From Ensifer adhaerens (GTDB taxonomy: Bacteria > Pseudomonadota > Alphaproteobacteria > Rhizobiales > Rhizobiaceae): 64,000 bases of DNA. Position numbers and translations under genes: made by a program. The notes under the pieces were generated by a model, which was not told the DNA's origin, ran no database searches, and saw only the letters and a list, made by a program, of their open reading frames with translations. The stretch's first letter is position 1. Each line of letters starts with the position of its first letter. Positions 25,807 to 35,384 of this stretch are shown piece after piece. The DNA lies in contig OCMG01000003.1 in assembly GCA_900215285.1 (NCBI GenBank), forward strand, positions 124,001-188,000, in the 5' to 3' direction.

Positions 25807-25853
25807 GGCCGCGGGCAGACGTTGCCCTGCCCGCGGCCAGTTGGAATGTTTTT
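25807..25853 (+). terminator. Stem-loop after the binding-protein gene
   Basis: Perfect 11-bp GC-rich arms GGCCGCGGGCA (25807-25817) and TGCCCGCGGCC (25828-25838), with a short T-run at about 25849-25853. It starts 27 bases after the stop codon and probably attenuates transcription into the permease genes. Confidence 0.65.
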
Positions 25854-25907
25854 GAGAGAGCTTCGGTCAGAACGAAAACAGGCAGTCTTCTCGCGTTGGG
25901 AACCCTT

Positions 25908-26030
25908 ATCCGGCCCTCGGGCCACCTTCCCCCCCAAGGGGAGAGGAGGGAGCTGCGGCGTCTCCGTTCCTCCTCTCCCCTGGGGAGAGGGTCGCCGAGC
26001 AAAGCGGAGGCGGGGTGAGGGGGCAGCCCG
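25908..26030. repeat. GC-rich intergenic palindromic repeat
   Basis: An element built around the perfect 13-bp arms AGGGGAGAGGAGG (25937-25949) and CCTCCTCTCCCCT (25969-25981). It looks like the abundant hairpin repeats seen between genes in Rhizobiaceae. It fills most of the 305-base gap between binding-protein and permease genes; the rest of the gap holds the hairpin at 25807 and the permease leader. A related shorter hairpin is at 38486-38506. Confidence 0.65.
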
Positions 26031-26084
26031 ACCGCCATAAGAAGATGTTCGGCTTTATTCGAAGTGCATGTCGGGAGGGCGAAA

Positions 26085-26987
26085 ATGTTACGGTTCAATC
26101 GGGTTTTCCGCGACGGCGGCGGCTTTGACAGCGCGCTTGTGCTGCTGGCGCTTGCCTATCTCATCGCCTTCTCCGCCTTCCCGCTGATCTACAATCTGGT
26201 CATTTCCTTCCAGAGCGTCGATCTCTTCAACATTGCGACCTTCGACCGGCCCTTTGTCGGGCTCGAGAACTATCGCGACATCGTCAACGATCCGCTGTTC
26301 TGGCCGGTGGTACGCAACACCATCCTGTTTGTCGGCCTGTCGGTCGTCTTCCAGCTCGGAATTGGCCTCGCCCTCGCACTCTTCTTCCGGCTCGATTTTC
26401 CGGGCTCCACCTGGCTGCGCGGCCTGTTTCTGGCCGGATGGATCATGCCGGGCCTTGTCGTCGGCGCGATCTGGGGCTGGCTGCTGGCCGGCGATTTCGG
26501 CGTCGTCAACTGGCTCATCCAGTCGCTCGGTCTCACGCAGCAGAAGATCTTCTGGCTCTCCGATCCGTCGATCTCCATCTATTCCGTCATCGTCGCCAAT
26601 ATCTGGCTCGGCGTGCCATTCAACATGATCCTGCTTTCGGTCGGTCTCGCAGCCATCCCCGCCGATGTCTATGAGGCGGCAGAGCTTGATGGCGCGACAC
26701 GGCTGCAACGCTTCTTCACCATCACGCTGCCGATGATGCGCGCGCAGCTCGGCGCGGTCATCTCGCTCGGCATCATCTTCACGCTCCAACAGTTCGACCT
26801 CTTCGCGGCGCTGACGCAGGGCGGGCCCTCAAATGCCTCCAACGTGCTGCAATACTGGTCCTGGGAGCTCGCCTTCCGCGAATACCGCTTCGGCCATGGC
26901 GCTGTCGTCTCGGTCTTCATGATCCTCGTGGTGATCTTCGTCGCCACAGCTTATGTCCGCTCGACGAGGCACGAACATGTTGTCTAG
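26085..26987 (+). CDS. Sugar ABC transporter permease (MalF type)
   Basis: A 300-residue inner-membrane permease with about six membrane segments. The EAA loop, which contacts the ATPase, is EAAELDGATRLQRFFTITLP (about residues 203-222). ATG 26085 follows GGGAGG. It overlaps the next permease gene by 11 bases. It is part of the CUT1-type importer with the genes at 24571, 26977 and 27804. Confidence 0.93.
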   Translation: MLRFNRVFRDGGGFDSALVLLALAYLIAFSAFPLIYNLVISFQSVDLFNIATFDRPFVGLENYRDIVNDPLFWPVVRNTILFVGLSVVFQLGIGLALALFFRLDFPGSTWLRGLFLAGWIMPGLVVGAIWGWLLAGDFGVVNWLIQSLGLTQQKIFWLSDPSISIYSVIVANIWLGVPFNMILLSVGLAAIPADVYEAAELDGATRLQRFFTITLPMMRAQLGAVISLGIIFTLQQFDLFAALTQGGPSNASNVLQYWSWELAFREYRFGHGAVVSVFMILVVIFVATAYVRSTRHEHVV

Positions 26988-27807
26988 CACCCCCTGGAAA
27001 CGCTGGCTGCTCCTGGCCATCGCCATCGTGCTTGTCGCGATCTACCTCTTCCCGCTCTACTGGATGTATGTGACGGCGCTGAAGACGAATACGGAAACCT
27101 TCGCCAATCCGCCCACGCTCTGGCCGCATCATGCCGAGCTGAAGGTCGCGCGCGTCTGGAACGACATGGGCATGGGCTCCTTCATCCGGAATTCGTTGGT
27201 GATCGCCTGCGGCACGGTGACGATTGTCGTGCTCTTCGGCACCGGCTGCGCCTATGGGCTCGCCCGCGTCCGCTCGGTCTGGATGGATGTGGCGCTGTTC
27301 ATGGTGCTGATGCTGCAGGTCCTTCCGCCCTCGCTGATGATCACGCCGATCTTCGTCGCCTTCAGCCAGCTCGGGCTTCTCTCCTGGCCGCGCACGGGAA
27401 CGATCCTCGCCACCGCCGCCAACAAGCTGCCGCTCTATATCGTGCTGGTGCGCGCCGCCTTCACGCAAGTGCCGCGCGAGTTGGAAGAGGCCGCCCTGGT
27501 CGACGGCAGCAGCCGCATCGGGGCGTTTCTGTCGATCTCCGTGCCGCTCGCCCGCAACGGCATTCTCGTTTCGGCGATCCTCATCTTCCTGCAGGCGCTG
27601 GGCGAGTATGTCTATTCGCGCTCGCTGATCACCGACCGGGCCTACCAGCCGGCCACCGTCGGCCTGCAATTCTTCGTCGGGCCGAATGCGTCCGACTGGA
27701 CCGGCATCATGACCTTCGCGGCGATCTATGTGACGCCCATCCTCATCATCTTCGTCCTGCTTCAGCGCCGCATCGTCAGCGGCCTGACTTCCGGAGCGCT
27801 CAAATGA
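26977..27807 (+). CDS. Sugar ABC transporter permease (MalG type)
   Basis: A 276-residue permease with about six membrane segments and the EAA loop EEAALVDGSSRIGAFLSISV. I prefer ATG 26977, which overlaps the end of the first permease and follows a GAGG site; 26953 is possible and would add eight residues. Its stop overlaps the ATPase start (ATGA). Confidence 0.92.
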   Translation: MLSSTPWKRWLLLAIAIVLVAIYLFPLYWMYVTALKTNTETFANPPTLWPHHAELKVARVWNDMGMGSFIRNSLVIACGTVTIVVLFGTGCAYGLARVRSVWMDVALFMVLMLQVLPPSLMITPIFVAFSQLGLLSWPRTGTILATAANKLPLYIVLVRAAFTQVPRELEEAALVDGSSRIGAFLSISVPLARNGILVSAILIFLQALGEYVYSRSLITDRAYQPATVGLQFFVGPNASDWTGIMTFAAIYVTPILIIFVLLQRRIVSGLTSGALK

Positions 27808-28889
27808 CCTTGCAGATCGAACTTGCCGGCATCCAGAAATATTACGGCGGCTACCACGCGTTGCGCGGTATCGACATTTCCATTCCAAAGGGCCAGTTCG
27901 TGGCGCTGGTCGGCCCGTCCGGCTGCGGCAAGTCCACGCTGCTGCGCACCATTGCGGGGCTCGAGACGATCACGAGTGGCGCGATCCGCATCAAAGGCGA
28001 GGACATCACCCGCCAGCCGCCGCGGCTCCGCGACATCGCCATGGTCTTCCAGTCCTATGCGCTCTATCCGCATATGACGGTCGAGAAGAACCTCACCTAT
28101 TCGCTCCGCCTCAAGGGCGTGGCAAAGGCGGAGGCCCGCCGCAAGGCCGAGGAGATTGCCGAGATCACGGGGCTGGGCCAACTGCTCGACCGCTATCCGC
28201 GCGAGCTTTCCGGCGGCCAGCGTCAGCGCGTCGCCATGGGACGCGCCATCATCCGCAACCCGAAAGCCTTCCTCTTCGATGAGCCGCTGTCGAACCTAGA
28301 TGCGGCGCTTCGTGTCCATATGCGCGCCGAAGTCCGCAAGCTGCACAACAGCCTTGGCGCGACCTCCGTCTATGTCACCCATGACCAGATCGAAGCCATG
28401 ACCATGGCCGACCATGTCGTCGTCATGCGCGCCGGCGTCATCGAGCAGCAGGGCGCGCCGCTCGACCTCTACGACCGCCCCGTCAACCGCTTCGTTGCCG
28501 GCTTCATCGGCTCTCCCGCGATGAACTTCATCGATGGCGTGGTCACCGAAGCTGGTGACAGCGTGCGCCTCGCCCTGCCCGGCGATCCGACCCTTTCCTT
28601 CACCGGCCGTCGCCCCGCCGACGAGGCGGTGACCGTTGGCCTGCGCCCCGAACACCTGCAGGTCGTGGCGGATACCGTGACCGGCAACACGATGCGCCTG
28701 CCCGTCTCGCTCGTCGAGCAGACCGGCTCCATGACCTATGTCGTCACCGAAATGGAACCGATGCTGACCGTCGCGGCCAACATGAGCCGGGCGATCCTGA
28801 CCGCCAGGAGCCTCGACGTGCAGATCGATCCGGCCAATGTCTATCTCTTCGACCGCGCAAGCGGGGAGGCGCTGCGCACCGTGATTTGA
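27804..28889 (+). CDS. Sugar ABC transporter ATPase, UgpC/MsmK type
   Basis: A 361-residue ATPase: Walker A GPSGCGKS (about 37-44), signature LSGGQRQR, Walker B AFLFDEP, H-loop YVTHDQ, then a TOBE-type regulatory domain (VGLRPEHLQV near residue 280). It is the last gene of the operon that begins at 22542. It is closely similar in layout to the ATPase at 1288, a paralogue for a different importer. Downstream lies a two-hairpin repeat shared with the convergent rhaK end. Confidence 0.94.
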   Translation: MTLQIELAGIQKYYGGYHALRGIDISIPKGQFVALVGPSGCGKSTLLRTIAGLETITSGAIRIKGEDITRQPPRLRDIAMVFQSYALYPHMTVEKNLTYSLRLKGVAKAEARRKAEEIAEITGLGQLLDRYPRELSGGQRQRVAMGRAIIRNPKAFLFDEPLSNLDAALRVHMRAEVRKLHNSLGATSVYVTHDQIEAMTMADHVVVMRAGVIEQQGAPLDLYDRPVNRFVAGFIGSPAMNFIDGVVTEAGDSVRLALPGDPTLSFTGRRPADEAVTVGLRPEHLQVVADTVTGNTMRLPVSLVEQTGSMTYVVTEMEPMLTVAANMSRAILTARSLDVQIDPANVYLFDRASGEALRTVI

Positions 28890-28952
28890 AAACGGCAAGC
28901 GACCTGCCGTCGGTGCAAGATATCCCCTTCGGAGATGCCCCGAGGGGGGTGG

Positions 28953-29052
28953 AGCAATTCCAGCGAAAGTGGAAACCGGTTTCGCGTCCGGAATTGCTCA
29001 AAACAAAGAGATAGATCGTTTCAGCGTTTCCATGAAACACTGAAACGATCTA
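28953..29052 (+). repeat. Rhizobial intergenic palindromic repeat, copy 2
   Basis: Hairpin one has arms GCAATTCC (28954-28961) and GGAATTGC (28990-28997). Hairpin two has AGATCGTTTCAG (29013-29024) and CTGAAACGATCT (29040-29051), with inner GTTTC/GAAAC arms. It lies exactly between the converging ATPase and rhaK genes, and the rhaK stop codon (29050-29052) is inside the second hairpin. It may serve as a two-way terminator. Confidence 0.82.
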
Positions 29053-30405
29053 GAGCGACGCGCGCCAGGCCTCGGCATAGCGGCGCAAGGCCATCTCATC
29101 GGCTGAGCGCTCCAGGGTGTCTTTCCGACCCGATGGCTGCGCGCCTTCGACCAAAAGCGCTGCGCCGATGCTGGTACCGGTTCCCGCAACAGCCTCGACG
29201 CTACGGCCAGTCGTCGCCGCGAGCATGGCGAGGTAGGCGCGGTTCTCCGCAAACGGGCCTTCCACCAGAACCGGGCCTTGCGCACCAACGATGTCGAGGC
29301 CGGTTGCGGTCATCAGTGCGAGATAGAAGGCGACCGTGACATAGCGCTCTGACGGCGTAAGCCGAGTCTCCTCCACCGTCCACGTCGCCTTGCGACCCCG
29401 AAACGGTCCGGACTGGTTTTCCACCGCGGGCAGAAGCATGGCGCCGCGCGCCAGCACCGAGCCGATGTCGGCGGGCGAGAAATCCGTCTCTCCATTGCCC
29501 ATCAACCGCTCGAACTCGCGTCCGCCCATGAAGCGCGCAGACGGCACAGGGTCGCCATAGGCGTTGACATTGACCAAAGTGTCGCGCGCCGGATCGAGCG
29601 CCACCTTTGCCCCGCCGACAGCCATGGAGATGACCCACGTGCCCGTCGACACAACGGCGAAAGGTGCGTCGCGCGCTGCCAGATGTGCATAGAGCGAGGC
29701 ATTGGAATCGTGGATGCCGCAGATGACCGGCGTGTCCGCAGCAAGTCCGGCCCTGGCCGCGATGTCAGGGAGGATCGGACCAAGCCGGTCTGTGGCGCGG
29801 GCGACAGGAGCCATCAAATCCGTCCAGCCCTCGCGCTCGACCAGCGAGGAGTATCGCCCCTCCTCCGGCATCCACAGATCGGTATGGCAGCCGAGCGACG
29901 TCACCTCGTTGACCGCCACACCACTCAGCCGAAACGCCCAGTATTGCGGATAGGTGAGGATGGTGCGGGTCCTGGCTCTCAGGTCAGGAAAGGTGCGGAA
30001 CTGCCAGAATAGCTGTGCGCCGAGATTGAGCCCGAGCGGTAGTCGAGGCGAACCGGTTTCGGCAAAGGGTGGACGGATGGCGTCATACTCCGCTGTCAGC
30101 CTGTCCGGTCCATCAAATTCGTAATCGAGGGCAGGCGCGGCGAGGTTGCCATCGGCATCAAGAAAGACGGCAGAAGCGCCATGCGTGGTGATGGAAATCG
30201 CATCGACGCCGAATTCAGCCTTGAAGCGTTTCAGCCCATCAAGGATGAACTGCCACAGGCCGTCGATATCGTAATGCGGATAGGGCGGGCCTTTGAGCAC
30301 CGCATTCGGCCGTTTCGTCACGGCGATTTCGCTGAGGCTCTCCCGGTCCACGAGGACGACCTTGGCATTCGTCTTGCCGATATCGATGACGGCGATGCGC
30401 TTCAT
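29050..30405 (-). CDS. rhaK: L-rhamnose sugar kinase, FGGY family
   Basis: A 451-residue FGGY carbohydrate kinase. The N-terminal phosphate loop is IDIGKTNAKV (about residues 6-15); the second ATPase-fold half has VVSTGTWVISM and the adenosine loop AVAGTGTSIGAALL. It is last in a leftward set whose gene order (DeoR regulator, binding protein, ATPase, two permeases, mutarotase, kinase) equals the rhaRSTPQUK locus of Rhizobium leguminosarum. There, RhaK phosphorylates rhamnulose/rhamnose and its activity is needed for transport. The mutarotase gene ends six bases upstream of its start. The stop lies in a repeat hairpin. Confidence 0.92.
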   Translation of the reverse strand: MKRIAVIDIGKTNAKVVLVDRESLSEIAVTKRPNAVLKGPPYPHYDIDGLWQFILDGLKRFKAEFGVDAISITTHGASAVFLDADGNLAAPALDYEFDGPDRLTAEYDAIRPPFAETGSPRLPLGLNLGAQLFWQFRTFPDLRARTRTILTYPQYWAFRLSGVAVNEVTSLGCHTDLWMPEEGRYSSLVEREGWTDLMAPVARATDRLGPILPDIAARAGLAADTPVICGIHDSNASLYAHLAARDAPFAVVSTGTWVISMAVGGAKVALDPARDTLVNVNAYGDPVPSARFMGGREFERLMGNGETDFSPADIGSVLARGAMLLPAVENQSGPFRGRKATWTVEETRLTPSERYVTVAFYLALMTATGLDIVGAQGPVLVEGPFAENRAYLAMLAATTGRSVEAVAGTGTSIGAALLVEGAQPSGRKDTLERSADEMALRRYAEAWRASL

Positions 30406-30411
30406 GCCCGG

Positions 30412-30741
30412 TCATTCCATGTGAAAGACGGGGGTGAGGTCTATGGCGATGGGCTCGTTCCTCTCGTTCGTCGCCATGATGTCAGCCATATGCGCCCACC
30501 ATCTCTGCACCACCGCCGTTTGCGGCAGCGCGGCCATCGTATGATCCCGGCGCCGCCAGAGCACGCCGTAGAGCACATTCGTTTCCTCATCGAGGAAGAT
30601 GGAATAGTCTGAGACGCCGGCCTCGTGCAGCAGATCGACCAGTTCTGGCCAGATCTCGTCATGCCGGCGCTGGTACTCTTGCTTCATGCCGGGGTTGAGG
30701 AACATCTTGAAGGCGTGCTTCTCGAGATTGGCGTGGCTCAT
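30412..30741 (-). CDS. rhaU: L-rhamnose mutarotase
   Basis: A 109-residue protein of the RhaM/RhaU family, which interconverts alpha and beta anomers of L-rhamnose. Family hallmarks are [20 protein letters not shown] near the N-terminus (with the catalytic-site His), [16 protein letters not shown] and the [10 protein letters not shown] segment. The length is normal for the family. It overlaps rhaQ by four bases and precedes rhaK by six bases, so it is translated with them. Confidence 0.95.
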   Translation of the reverse strand: MSHANLEKHAFKMFLNPGMKQEYQRRHDEIWPELVDLLHEAGVSDYSIFLDEETNVLYGVLWRRRDHTMAALPQTAVVQRWWAHMADIMATNERNEPIAIDLTPVFHME

Positions 30742-31739
30742 CGGCGGCGGTTCCTGAACTTGCGGAAGAGGATCGGTAGCGCGATGACGAAGATCAGCAG
30801 CGCGCCGATGAAGATCGACATGACGATGCCCGGCACGTTCAGGAGCCCGAGCCCGAAGGTGACGAGGCCCATGATGAGGGCGGCGATCACGACGCCCTGG
30901 ATGGTGCCCGCGCCGCCGAGAATGGAAACGCCGCCCAGCACGACCATGGTGACCGCCTCCAACTCCCAGCCGACGGCGATCGAAGGCCGGGTGGAATCGA
31001 GCCGCGAAGTGAGCAGAACCGAGGCAATACCGGACATCAGACCTGTCAGCAGGAAGAGGATGAACTTCACCCGCTCAACCCGGATGCCGGAAAAGCGTGC
31101 CGCGACATCATTATTGCCGATGGCGAAGACCTGCCGGCCAAAATTCGTGCGGTGCAGCAGCACGTAATAAATGAGCGAACAAACGATGAAGAGCACGAAC
31201 TCGAAAGAGAAGACCCAGAAGACATAGCCCTGCCCGAAATAGGCAAAGCTTGCCGGATAACCTTTGAAGGCCTGATCCCCGAGCACGATATAGGAAATAC
31301 CGCGAAAGAAACTCATCGTGCCGATTGTGACGACGATGGAGGGAAGCCCAAGGCCGGTGACGAGGAAGCCGTTGAAGGCGCCGCAGACGAGACCGGTCAC
31401 CACCCCGATCAGCACCAGTTCCGGCGTTCCCGCCCCATATTGCAGCGCGAGTCCCATCATGGTCGAGGCGAGCGCAATGATCGAGGCGACCGAGAGATCG
31501 ATCTCGCCGGCGATGATGAGGAGCGCCATGGCGAGCGCGATCAGCACCTTTTCGGTGAAGTTGAAGGTCGCATCCGACAGCGACCAGGGCGAGAGAAAGT
31601 AAGGCGAGGCGAACGTATTGACGATGAAGAGCACCACGCCGACGACGAGCAGCAGACTCGGCCAAGAAAAGATGGCGGCCCTCAACGGCGTACCGAGTCG
31701 GTCAGGGATGCGACGGGGTTCGGTGGATGGGATGCTCAT
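30738..31739 (-). CDS. rhaQ: Rhamnose ABC transporter permease RhaQ
   Basis: A 333-residue CUT2 permease with about eight to ten hydrophobic segments and the family sequences [11 protein letters not shown] and [13 protein letters not shown]. Its start overlaps the rhaP stop by four bases. Position in the rhaRSTPQUK order gives the name; RhaP and RhaQ are two homologous permeases that form the channel. Confidence 0.93.
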   Translation of the reverse strand: MSIPSTEPRRIPDRLGTPLRAAIFSWPSLLLVVGVVLFIVNTFASPYFLSPWSLSDATFNFTEKVLIALAMALLIIAGEIDLSVASIIALASTMMGLALQYGAGTPELVLIGVVTGLVCGAFNGFLVTGLGLPSIVVTIGTMSFFRGISYIVLGDQAFKGYPASFAYFGQGYVFWVFSFEFVLFIVCSLIYYVLLHRTNFGRQVFAIGNNDVAARFSGIRVERVKFILFLLTGLMSGIASVLLTSRLDSTRPSIAVGWELEAVTMVVLGGVSILGGAGTIQGVVIAALIMGLVTFGLGLLNVPGIVMSIFIGALLIFVIALPILFRKFRNRRR

Positions 31740-32716
31740 GCCGCGACCTCCGCATTTTTGAGAATGAGGCGCTGCCCGCGCTTGGCGCCACGCCCGTTGA
31801 GCACCACGGCGAGGATGATGGCCGCGCCGGAGATCGCCATCTGCCAGAAGGGCGAGATGTTGATGACCGGCAGCGCGCCGTTGATGACGCCAAGGAAGAG
31901 CGCGCCCAGCACTGCGCCCGCCACCGTGCCGACGCCGCCGGAGATGGAGATGCCACCGATGACGCAGGCAGCCACCACGGTTAGTTCATAGCCGCGCGCC
32001 ACTTCCACCGAGCCGATGACATAGCGCGACACCCAGAGATAGCCGCAGAAGCCGGAGAGCAGGCCGGACAGGCAAAAGGCGTAGAAAGTCGTCCGCCCGA
32101 CGTCGATTCCGGCATAGACGGCCGCCGTCGGGTTGACGCCGACCGCATAGAAGGAGCGGCCGAGCGAGGTGCGCGACATGAGGATGAGGAAAGCGATGAC
32201 GATGGCCACCGCATACCAGACGAGAAGCGATAACCCCAGGAATTCAATGCGGGTGAAGGCGACAAAGGAGGGCGAAAACGCATCCGCATTCACCCATTGC
32301 CCGCCGGCGATCAGGAAGATAACGCCGCGATAGATGGTGAGTGAACCGAGCGTCACGACAATTGCCGGAATGCCGAGCCGCCAGATGAAGAGCCCGTTGA
32401 GCGCTCCGAGGAGAAGACCGCAAGCGGCCGCGATCAGCATCAGGGCGGGTACAGGGATGCCCGGTGCAGCCTTGTTGATCAACGCCACAATCATGCCCGA
32501 AAGCGCAAGGTTGGACGCGACGGAAAGATCGATGGACCGCGTGAGGATCACCACCATCTGGCCGAGCGCGAGGATTATGAGGATCGAGGAATCCTCCACG
32601 ATGCCGGAAAGGCGCTCAGGGGTTGCAAAGCCTGGGGCACGCATATCGGTGGCAAAGACGAGGGCCGCGATCAGCACCGCCAGCCAGAATTCGCGCAATT
32701 TGAGGATCTGGCTCAT
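31736..32716 (-). CDS. rhaP: Rhamnose ABC transporter permease RhaP
   Basis: A 326-residue CUT2 permease, with RSIDLSVASNLALSG and VIGGISISGGVG as family markers. Its start overlaps the rhaT stop by four bases and its stop overlaps rhaQ by four. It pairs with RhaQ. Confidence 0.93.
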   Translation of the reverse strand: MSQILKLREFWLAVLIAALVFATDMRAPGFATPERLSGIVEDSSILIILALGQMVVILTRSIDLSVASNLALSGMIVALINKAAPGIPVPALMLIAAACGLLLGALNGLFIWRLGIPAIVVTLGSLTIYRGVIFLIAGGQWVNADAFSPSFVAFTRIEFLGLSLLVWYAVAIVIAFLILMSRTSLGRSFYAVGVNPTAAVYAGIDVGRTTFYAFCLSGLLSGFCGYLWVSRYVIGSVEVARGYELTVVAACVIGGISISGGVGTVAGAVLGALFLGVINGALPVINISPFWQMAISGAAIILAVVLNGRGAKRGQRLILKNAEVAA

Positions 32717-34227
32717 GCCGCCTCTCCAATTCCTGCCGCCGCCCGGACAAGCGCTTCTGCCTTCAGGCCGGCATTGTTTTCATATTCGGTGACGATGCGG
32801 CCTTCACGCATGACGACGATGCGGTCGCTCATGCCCATGATTTCGGGGAGCTCCGACGAGACCATGATGACGGCGAGGCCCTGGGCTGCGAGTTCCGACA
32901 TGAATTCATGCACGGCGGCCTTCGAGCCGATATCGATGCCCTTCGTCGGCTCGTCGAGAATGATCACGCGCGGCTTCGTCGCCAGCCATTTGGCGATGAC
33001 GACCTTCTGCTGGTTGCCGCCGGAAAGATTGCCGACATGCTGGTCGAGCGAGGCGGCGCGCAGATCGAGCCGCTCGGTGAATTCGCGCGCCAGCTTGAAC
33101 TCTTCCGCCAGCCGCAGGAAACCGTGTTTCGACGTCTTGTTCAGCGAGGCGAGCGTGACGTTCTGGAAGATCGGCATGCCGGTCACCGCTCCCTGCTTGC
33201 CGCGATCTTCCGGCACATAGACGATGCCGCGATCCACCGCCTCGGCCGGCGAGCGGATCACCGCGACTTCGCCATCGATGCGCACCGCGCCCTTCGATGG
33301 CTTCGTGATCCCGAACAGCGCCTGCATGACCTCACTGCGGCCCGCCCCGACGAGGCCGTAAAAGCCGAGAATTTCGCCTTCACGCAGCGAAAAGCCGATG
33401 TCGTCGAACTCGGTGGGGTGGCAATAGCCGACGACCTTCAGCACTTCCGGTCCCGGCGTGACCTGCTTTTTCGGGAATACCTGATCGACCGCGCGGCCGA
33501 CCATCATGCGGACAATCTCCTGCTGGGACGTGTCCTTCAACAGCCCCTCGCCCACCATCTCGCCATCGCGGAACACGGTGTAGCGGTCGGCGATACGATA
33601 GATCTCGTCGAACTTGTGCGAGATGAAGAGGATCGCTTTCCCCTGAGATTTCAGAAGCTCGATGAGCTCAAACAGGTCCTGAATTTCCTTGTAGGAGAGT
33701 GCCGCAGTCGGTTCGTCCATGATGACCACTTCGGCATTGACCGACAGCGCGCGGGCGACGGCGACCAGATGCTTGTTGGCAATCGACAGGTCCTTCAGCT
33801 TCGTCTCCGGCGCGATATGGGCAGCACCAATTTCGGCGAGCAGCGCCTTGGCGCGCGCATTCATCCCGCGCCAGTCGATCAGCTTCAGCGCCGTGCGCGG
33901 CGCGTGGCCGAGAAAGATGTTTTCGGCAACCGACAGTTCGTCGAAGAGCACCGTTTCCTGATGAATGGCGGTGATGCCGGCCTGGAAGGCGACATGCGGA
34001 GAGGCGAGCGTCACCGGCTTGCCGGAAACACGGATTTCGCCTTCGTCCGGTTGGTAGATGCCGGTCATCGTCTTGACGAGCGTCGACTTGCCCGCACCGT
34101 TTTCGCCGATCAGGGCCGTCACTTCGCCGGGATAAAGTCGCAACGCCACCTTGTGCAGTGCGCGCACGCCGGGAAAGGACTTGGAGATGCCCGACAGCTC
34201 TATTCTGGGTTCTTTTGGGCTCGTCAT
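32713..34227 (-). CDS. rhaT: Rhamnose ABC transporter ATPase RhaT
   Basis: A 504-residue tandem ATPase of the CUT2 class. Domain one has Walker A GENGAGKS and Walker B VVIMDEPTA. Domain two has the degenerate loop GLVGAGRSE but intact LSGGNQQKV and ILDEPTKG. I chose ATG 34227; the frame stays open to 34437, but the extra 70 residues overlap the rhaS coding region and the hairpins between the genes. It is not related to the E. coli proton symporter also called RhaT. Confidence 0.92.
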   Translation of the reverse strand: MTSPKEPRIELSGISKSFPGVRALHKVALRLYPGEVTALIGENGAGKSTLVKTMTGIYQPDEGEIRVSGKPVTLASPHVAFQAGITAIHQETVLFDELSVAENIFLGHAPRTALKLIDWRGMNARAKALLAEIGAAHIAPETKLKDLSIANKHLVAVARALSVNAEVVIMDEPTAALSYKEIQDLFELIELLKSQGKAILFISHKFDEIYRIADRYTVFRDGEMVGEGLLKDTSQQEIVRMMVGRAVDQVFPKKQVTPGPEVLKVVGYCHPTEFDDIGFSLREGEILGFYGLVGAGRSEVMQALFGITKPSKGAVRIDGEVAVIRSPAEAVDRGIVYVPEDRGKQGAVTGMPIFQNVTLASLNKTSKHGFLRLAEEFKLAREFTERLDLRAASLDQHVGNLSGGNQQKVVIAKWLATKPRVIILDEPTKGIDIGSKAAVHEFMSELAAQGLAVIMVSSELPEIMGMSDRIVVMREGRIVTEYENNAGLKAEALVRAAAGIGEAA

Positions 34228-34270
34228 CGGCCGTGTCCGGTCTGTCTTTGCAATTGGCAATAGGGGATAA

Positions 34271-34336
34271 ACAAAAGCCGGCGAACCGGCTTTCGCGAGA
34301 TCAGGTCCGGCGCGGCGGAACAGGACGCTCCGCCGC
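34271..34336 (-). terminator. Tandem stem-loops between rhaS and rhaT
   Basis: Read on the minus strand, the first hairpin has arms GCGGCGGA and TCCGCCGC (34336-34329 and 34319-34312). The second has AAAGCCGG and CCGGCTTT (34293-34286 and 34281-34274), a TTCG tetraloop and a following TTTTG tract. The second is a textbook intrinsic terminator and should reduce transcription from rhaS into rhaT. Confidence 0.8.
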
Positions 34337-34354
34337 TGAAAAGCCTTGGGAGGC

Positions 34355-35347
34355 TCAGTAAATCTTCGAGAACTTCTCGATGTTCGACTTGTCGAACTGA
34401 TACGGTGCCGCCATGGCGGCCGTGTTGTTGTCGTCAAGCTTGATCGAACCGACCTTGCCGAGCGAGAAGGAAGCGCCTGGCTCAGCCTTCTTGCCCTTGA
34501 TCAGCTGGTCGGAGATGTAGACGGCCGAGTAGCCGAGATCGATCGGGTTCCACAGCGCCACGCCCTGCGACGCGCCGTTGTCGATGAACTTCTTGAACTC
34601 CGACGGCAGTGCCAGACCGGTGACGTTGATCTTGCCGATCAGCTTCTGGTCGGTCACGACCTGGGCAGCGGCCACGACGCCGACCGTGGTCGGAGCGATG
34701 ATTGCCTTGAGGTTTGGATAGGACGAGATCAGGCCCTTGGCTTCGTTGGTCGACTTGACCGAGTCATCGTCGCCATAGACGACGGCGTCGAGCTTGATCT
34801 TCGGGAACTTCTCCGGAAGGATCTTCTTGGCGGCGTCGATCCAGGCGTTCTGGTTGGTCGCCGTGGACGAGGCCGACAGGATCGCCACTTCGCCGCCATC
34901 CGGCAGGTGGTCGGCGGCGAGCTTGATGATCGTTTCGCCGATCAGGTTCGTGTCGGACGGGTTGAGATGCATCATGCGGCCGCCCTTGGCGACGCCCGAA
35001 TCCCAGGAAATGACCTTGATGCCGCGGTCCATGGCCTTCTTCAGGGCCGGAACGAGAGCGTCCGGGTCGTTGGCGGAAATCGCAATCGCATCGACCTTCT
35101 GGGCGATCAGCGAGTTGATGATTTCGATCTGGCCTTCGGCCGTGGCCGAGGTCGGGCCGGTATAAATGACCTCGATGCCGCCGCCGAGTTCCTTGGCGGC
35201 ATCCTGCGCGCCCTTGGCAGCCGCATCGAAGAAGCCGTTGCCGAGCGACTTGACGACGAGCGCAATTTTCTCGGCGGCAGACGCCGGTCCAGCCATCAGG
35301 GCAGCGGCAATCGCCGTCGAGATGGCAAGTTTATGCAAAAGTTTCAT
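34355..35347 (-). CDS. rhaS: Rhamnose periplasmic binding protein
   Basis: A 330-residue family 4 (CUT2) binding protein. The Sec signal peptide ends at PASAAEK (about residue 24). The mature protein has TAEGQIEIINSLIAQKVDAI and SWDSGVAKGGRMMHLNPSD, as in rhamnose-binding RhaS proteins, which differ from general ribose binders. It follows rhaR by 37 bases and is followed by two hairpins that probably keep its level above that of the membrane parts. It is unrelated to the E. coli AraC-type RhaS. Confidence 0.93.
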   Translation of the reverse strand: MKLLHKLAISTAIAAALMAGPASAAEKIALVVKSLGNGFFDAAAKGAQDAAKELGGGIEVIYTGPTSATAEGQIEIINSLIAQKVDAIAISANDPDALVPALKKAMDRGIKVISWDSGVAKGGRMMHLNPSDTNLIGETIIKLAADHLPDGGEVAILSASSTATNQNAWIDAAKKILPEKFPKIKLDAVVYGDDDSVKSTNEAKGLISSYPNLKAIIAPTTVGVVAAAQVVTDQKLIGKINVTGLALPSEFKKFIDNGASQGVALWNPIDLGYSAVYISDQLIKGKKAEPGASFSLGKVGSIKLDDNNTAAMAAPYQFDKSNIEKFSKIY

Positions 35348-35384
35348 GTTCAGTCCTCCCGTTGAAGTTCTCTCCCCGCTGGCG

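Noticed and set aside
25908..26030. Possible small gene in the gap between binding protein and permease
   Set aside because: The open frames there are explained by the GC-rich palindromic repeat and have no start signal or similarity.
32713..34437. Longer rhaT start at 34437
   Set aside because: The first 70 residues overlap rhaS and both hairpins and have no ATPase homology; ATG 34227 begins the usual domain.
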